A stretch of DNA of 64,000 bases from Lumnitzera littorea (lineage: Eukaryota; Streptophyta; Magnoliopsida; Myrtales; Combretaceae). Every line of letters starts with the position of its first letter. Within the stretch, counting starts at the first letter, position 1. Location of the stretch: positions 109,846,193 through 109,910,192 of the forward strand of contig JAMXBB010000004.1 in the NCBI GenBank assembly GCA_024138015.1, in the 5' to 3' direction. The position numbers and the translations under genes are program-made. Below, piece after piece: positions 58,401 through 64,000 of the stretch. Under the pieces are notes generated by a model that was not told the origin of the DNA, did not search any database, and was given only the letters and a program-made list of their open reading frames with translations.

Positions 58401-59565
58401 AATCGAAATAAAATGAGATCACATGAATTTTATCTCTTATTTAATTAAATATACTTGCTTGATAAATGATGTGTTTCCTAATCTCTACCACATTCTCCTA
58501 ACTTGCTTCTGATTGTTCACTCTTGAAAACAAACATTATCGAATGATATGATTCATTAGAAATCGGGTACTTACTTTCTTCATTTTACCTTTTTTTTTTT
58601 TTTCCGTTCAAATGATTTTCAAGTTTTTTTTTTTACCTATTTAAATATTATGTTTTACTGTTCTATTTTATGTTTTATTGTTATAAAATACTAAATTAGA
58701 GAAGGCAGCTTTAACAAAAAATGAAATAAATTCAAGACACCATAAGATTTGCCTTTAAATATCCTATCCCATATATATACAAAGAAAAATAGTGCAACTA
58801 AAGGTTATGCAATTTATCCTTTTGTTTGGGGGGGGGGGGAAAAAACACAACACTCAATAAGGTAAACTTTGTTTGCTCAAAAAAAAAAAAAATCATTAAA
58901 GATGACGCAATAAAAATTCACATATCAAAGGCACTTCTAAGAAAAAGTAAGAGATAATTGAGGTGGCCACACAGAAAATTACATCAGCCAAAATTGCATT
59001 ATTGGAAAATTGTTAGGTCTTAATCGCTAGGGTTAGCGGGGCAATGCCCTTCTGACGTGGGTGTACTGTCGACCGTTGATTTAATTTCAGAAAAGCTGAC
59101 GGTTGGACATCTAGCAAACGTACTTTTTGTCACGGATCAAACACGACATTGATGTATCTCTCTTCATGCTTCATGTGGATATCCATGTGATCCACATGCA
59201 AAGGCAAGATTTCCGTGTAGGGTTGAAAGGGTCAGACATCAATTATTGAATACGATCTTTACATTAAAAAAAAAAAAAAAATTGACACAGTGAAAATGGA
59301 CATACGCTCCTGAATCTGATTGTATCCAAACTGCTAGAGGAAAGAAATAGTATGCACCATTTATTTGAAAAATTATCATACGTAACCCAAAATTAAGGAA
59401 ACAATTTCATTTTCTTTGGCAGCGAAACAGTTTCGGTTTAATTATAGAGTGCTACTACTTAGGAATTCGTTTTTCATGAAAATCACAAATAAGTTTGGAA
59501 GAGCAACTGGTACCTACCGACCACCAGTAGCTCATTACAGCATGAGCATTGTTCAGTTGTGCTAA
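55453..59565. other. AT-rich intergenic DNA with one GC-richer island
   Basis: No conserved frame. Microsatellites: (AT)n at 57650-57663, a G run at 58828-58838. 56070-57040 contains words like GTCATGTTTAGATTTGTCATG, possibly a decayed MITE. 59015-59230 is richer in G and C and promoter-like but has no gene beside it. Confidence 0.45.
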
Positions 59566-60013
59566 TGTCACGAACCTTTGATGCAGGCCAAGATCTAGGA
59601 GTTAATCAAGATCTCACTACACTAGAGGCCCAAGATTCAGGTCTCTTGAACATCCTAGAATCAGAGTTATTCTAGAAGATTTTAGAAGTGTCTCGATTCC
59701 TTATATTTTAATAGATAAGATAGGTGAATATAATTAATATAGTAACTAGGAAGAGATAATTTGTAACTATTATATCATTGTAATGTCGGTAATTCATTTC
59801 TATAAGGTTTTTGATTATATAAGGGTGATCACCTCGCTTATAAAGTATTTAGATATTTGACTGAATTTAATTTATTCTTAAAATTTCTCTCTATATGTTC
59901 TATCTTTAAGTATTTCGTATATTTTTCAAGTTGAATTTAGCCTTCCTTACTAAGGTCAAAAGTATTAATTATTAAGCACTTAAGAGAACATTCGAGAGAA
60001 TACATTCATAACA
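59566..60013 (+). repeat. Candidate solo LTR, 448 bp
   Basis: Starts TGTCACGAACC and ends TTCATAACA. TGTCACG is a frequent start of plant Ty3/gypsy LTRs. A TATA box (GATTATATAAGGG) lies at about 59811-59823. CTAA flanks both ends directly. No primer site or genes are attached. Confidence 0.55.
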
Positions 60014-60400
60014 CTAAAACCCCAATAGTTATTGGAATTATGTATGTCATCCTGCACTTATAGTGAATACTGCTAGAAATAAAATTAAAATTAGAAAGGT
60101 CTGAAAGGAGCCTCAAAAGATTCAGAACCTCCTGTTCACTCCCTCCAAGGCACCAAAACCGTAGCCCTATCTCTTCCCGTGTGCGACTCTTGCTCTGTTT
60201 GGAAATTTTTAACCATTCTAAGGCAATTTTTAAATCTTTCTATATTCCGCTGATGATATTCCTCTTATCAATTAGCAAAACAGATAAGACTAAGACCAAT
60301 CTTACATTTGTTGCAAGGAAGTGAAATCTTGATAATTACAAGGAAAAACGATCAACAACGTTGAAACGGAAAGATTTTGATACCCGTATGCAAATTATAA

Positions 60401-60754
60401 TGTCATATTTGTTATTCTAGTAATATGATGGAGCGGAATGAGGGTAAATCATTACCTGTATTGAAAAATGATCATGGATTGGAATGGCATTAAATACATA
60501 AATAGTATTAACTATAAAAAATATCCTTGTATATCATAGTTTATTTGAAGATTTAATAAGTAATTTTAACTTTTCAAATCAATACAATTAATGAAAATGG
60601 AATGGAGTCGCGATTTCGCCCCTAAAAGCGAAAAAAAAAAAAATTCTGTGGAATCTTGATTCTACTTTTAAATAATACTTCCAAACATGGAGAAAGAAAA
60701 TGGAATTTGGAATTATGATTTATTTTAATTTATTCCCGTATATCAAACGTGATG
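60401..60754. mobile_element. MITE-like element, copy 2
   Basis: Left end TGTCATATTTGTTATTC and right end (reverse complement CATCACGTTTGATATACG) resemble the ends of copy 1, and the interior has GGAATGG and GGAATGGAGT words. No exact target duplication was found. Confidence 0.4.
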
Positions 60755-61180
60755 TAAGTGATCAATTGAGAGATTCCTTATGTAATTCATAAAGGTGAGA
60801 CCTTGGATTAAGAGATTAGGAGGAAACTTTGCTAAAAATTATTCAAGAACCAATCTTTCATTTTATGCTAAGATATGCATTCTTATCAAATACCCTATTA
60901 AATTATTCCTAATAAACCGCCCTTTAGATTTCAATCATAAATTGGTAAAATAGAAAACGAATAAGGTTATAACAAGTTTTATATATTATAAAGATTTGAA
61001 GAAAGGAATCGAATCATAGAATTCGAGAAATAGCTTATGATAGGAGGTAACATTTACTATCTTATTAGGAGAAGTTGATAAAAAACAATGTTTTGAGGTT
61101 AAAAAACAGATCGAGATGAGACTATAATAAAAATAGAGTTTACAAATTTTGGACAATTAGTATGAAAATTACGACTTATG

Positions 61181-64000
61181 TGTAAGCCCCTAAAATCGCA
61201 TTTAGGGTAACCAAACTTAGATTTAGGATCCTTGAGAAAAAATTATCTAATTAAATCCAAATTTTTATGATTATAATAGAAAAATTAGTTGAAGTGATTT
61301 AATAAAATTAGATTTTGAAAATAATGACCTAAAATCTTAATTTTACCTTTAGAAATATAATTATTCAATACAGAGTAAAAATAATCAAAATTCTTAAAAT
61401 AAAGCTTGAAATGCATATGATATGAGTATACACATATTTTTATGAGTATACTCAATATATATAATAATTATACTCATAAATTAACTCAAAATTGTATAAT
61501 TATATATAATATGTGATGAATTTATAAAAATAAATAAGAAAATATATCTTAAAAAAAGAAACATACTAGAACCATGATTATATATATAATTACTCATTAT
61601 GTGTACCATATTTATAGGATATGTACACATATAAAAGTAAATGTAATAAATATTAACGTAAAAGATACAAAATACTAATAATTAATCAAAGAAATTAAAC
61701 AAGACTTATCTGAAACTTGGAGAAAAGCTTGGATCAAATTCAAAATCACCATGGCACCATTTTAGCAATCCATTGATGAATCAAAAGCAACAAACACTAC
61801 AATTTACCACCTCCTACTTACTCTTTAATTGATAATTAATCAAGAAAAAAAAAATACTTAACTCTTAAGAAAAATCAACCAACCCATATTTGCATAAATA
61901 AGACTCAAGGACACCTATTTTCACTTTTTAGAAACCTAAGATATTCAAAGAAAAATAAAAAAAAATATTTAATAGAAAATAGAAAAAAAATAGAAAAAAC
62001 AAGGGATCAATCGTCTTACTTTAATTCCCCAACCACCTGACATTTTGCCATTGAACCCTTTCGGCCACAAAGAGTCCATGCCACGTCTAACTCTTCTGAC
62101 CACTACTAGACCATTGACGACCACTAGAGCTCTAAGGAATGGTAAGCTCCCAAATCTATCTTATTTTTCTAATATTTTCTGAAAATACTAAATCAACTTA
62201 AGGAATTCTAAAAAAATGTATTCTTAGGTTATTTTTACGATGCTATCATGTTATGATTTTATTTTTATAAAATGTTAAATATTTAATATACTTCTTTAAC
62301 AAATTGCCATAGTAATTCAAATTTTACAATTAGAAATAAATTAACTAAATGATATTGTTTCATGCCCAATAATTTATTGTAGGATCCTTATTAGATGTAG
62401 TTTAATTGTATGTAGCCTGTTTTTTTATTATGTACATGTATAATATTTATTATATTTTTGGACCCTAATATTATAAAACCAAAAATTGTTGAAATAAATG
62501 GTTTTCTTATACAAATAATTGATGAAAAGGATATATACTAGCTTCTGATGATTTATAATGATGTTAGTATATAATGAAAATAATTTTTTATAAAAATGAT
62601 AATATTTGGTTACTTAAATTCAATTTAGGGGTAAATTTGTAATTATGAGAATGTAGGCGATGAACCCGATAGCATAGAACTATGTACTAAATGAGTTCCT
62701 CGTATTTTTAGGAGTCTATAAAAATTTTCAAGAAATTATTTGGTTATCTAAGTTATTTATCATGAATTTATTTAGTAAAATAGCTTAAATTATGAATTAA
62801 GGTATGCTTTTAATAATAATATACTAAAATGTGATAAATATTGAAATAAAAAATATTTATAACATGCTAGTCAGATTTGATACAAATGAAATTTTAATAT
62901 ATTTAATGATAGTTTTACGACTAAGATATGTTCTATACATATTAGGATTAGATAATAACTACATTATTGAGTTATATTGACAAATTATATAAAATATAGT
63001 TTAATTACATAAAATAAATATAATATGATAATATTTATTATAGGCACTTTTAAGTATATTAAAAACTTAAATTATCATTTAGAAGTTATCTTCTGAAATA
63101 TAACCCTTAATATATATTGTTAGGTATGTACGAATCCAATAATATTAGTTTTATCCAAATTAGACAATCCTAAGTAAAATAACATATATCTCTATAATAT
63201 TACAGGGATTTACATACTAAGATAATCTTGTCATAATCAAAACATAAATTGACTAATTAAAAATATGTTTTAATACAATTGAAACGATATATTATATGTA
63301 ATAATATAACTACACATATTATTGATATTTAATAACTTAACTTAACTTCTATAATAAAACTATTTTATTACATAAAAAAATGATAATATATTTTAGATAT
63401 ATAAATATATATTTATATATGTATATATATAGCTGTTTAGCGGAATATATTTATACAAAACTCTAAAGTTTTCGTAACTCTCATGAAAAGTAAATCTAGG
63501 TTTTGTATATATATAGGATCTCCTAGTGAACAGAGCGTCGAAAATACAAGTCTTCTATAGTGAGCATTTGGACAGATAAGTAGGGATCGTGGTTTTACCG
63601 CTTGATGAGATACAATATCAAAGTATTTAGAGACTTAAGAGTATTTTTGTTTATGATTGTAATTAGTTGTTTATGTGTATACCATGTGTATGATTAGTAT
63701 TTTGTTTCTAACAGGAGTTAAACTACTTGGCGTGCTGATTTACATGATTGCATTATTTTGTATTGCGTGAACTTATCTGGTCACCTCCTAAATGAAACTA
63801 ATAGTGATTTGACCAATAATGTAACTAAACATATATAGCAACCATTAGAGAAATGATTAAGATTGTTAGATCAAATACCAACTTCCTTCGATGAGAGTAA
63901 CTGAAATGATCATTTTCCGATCCTTAGTCGAACTAAGTGACAAGTGAGGAAGTCAAGGTAAGGATGGGGGCCATGGTTCAAAATTGGTCATGGGAGAAGG
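61181..64000 (+). mobile_element. LTR copy C of the 3-kb family, cut by the window end
   Basis: Starts TGTAAGCCCC, like TGTAAACCC of copy A on its reverse strand. A TATA-like box (GCATAAATAAG) lies at about 61891. At 62095-62155 it matches copy A around a donor-like GGTAAG. Near 63880-63960 its reverse complement matches copies A and B (TTGTCACTTAGTTCGACT). It could be a solo LTR or the 5' LTR of an element that continues outside the window. Confidence 0.55.

Overview
This window is nuclear DNA of a flowering plant, probably a eudicot. It is strongly AT-rich, about half of it is LTR retrotransposon sequence, and only two ordinary plant genes are visible. The lineage calls for the transposons rest on domain order and terminal signals read by eye; no database search was possible.

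Layout: 1-413 is the end of an acidic coding remnant. 369-647 is a perfect inverted repeat centred on the single N of the window, probably an assembly join. 648-3173 is a reverse-strand Ty3/gypsy fragment (protease, gag, primer site, LTR). 4665-23514 is a complete but dead 18.85-kb Ogre/Tat-type Ty3/gypsy element: LTRs of 2.2 and 2.4 kb, primer site, an extra ORF1 before gag, gag, protease, a short intron-like break, reverse transcriptase/RNase H, a second RNase H, integrase, a 13-unit tandem array of about 84 bp in the 3' region, polypurine tract and 3' LTR. A 3-kb LTR of another family sits between its gag and protease. 24715-25760 holds four or more degraded blocks derived from 5S rRNA.

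29317-29856 (reverse) is a conserved plant gene of unknown function. 30957-31735 and 32420-32857 are LTRs related to the one at 2663-3173. The second is split by a 5.4-kb non-autonomous LTR element (32858-38247) with an exact 5-bp target duplication. 42845-43967 is a candidate Helitron. 44215-47972 is a second copy of the 3-kb LTR family, itself carrying a 472-bp hAT-like MITE. 51728-52551 is a two-exon NDR1/HIN1-like (LEA_2) membrane protein gene. 59566-60013 is a candidate solo LTR. 61181-64000 is a third copy of the 3-kb LTR family, cut by the window edge. Two related MITE-like insertions lie at 55224 and 60401.

The two plant genes are about 22 kb apart and show no functional link. The main interest is in the architecture and decay of the nested elements: an intron whose removal joins two frames exactly, a 5' LTR that has lost its own TATA box, and 5S-derived blocks. 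I found no tRNA gene, intact rRNA gene, CRISPR array or clearly new system.
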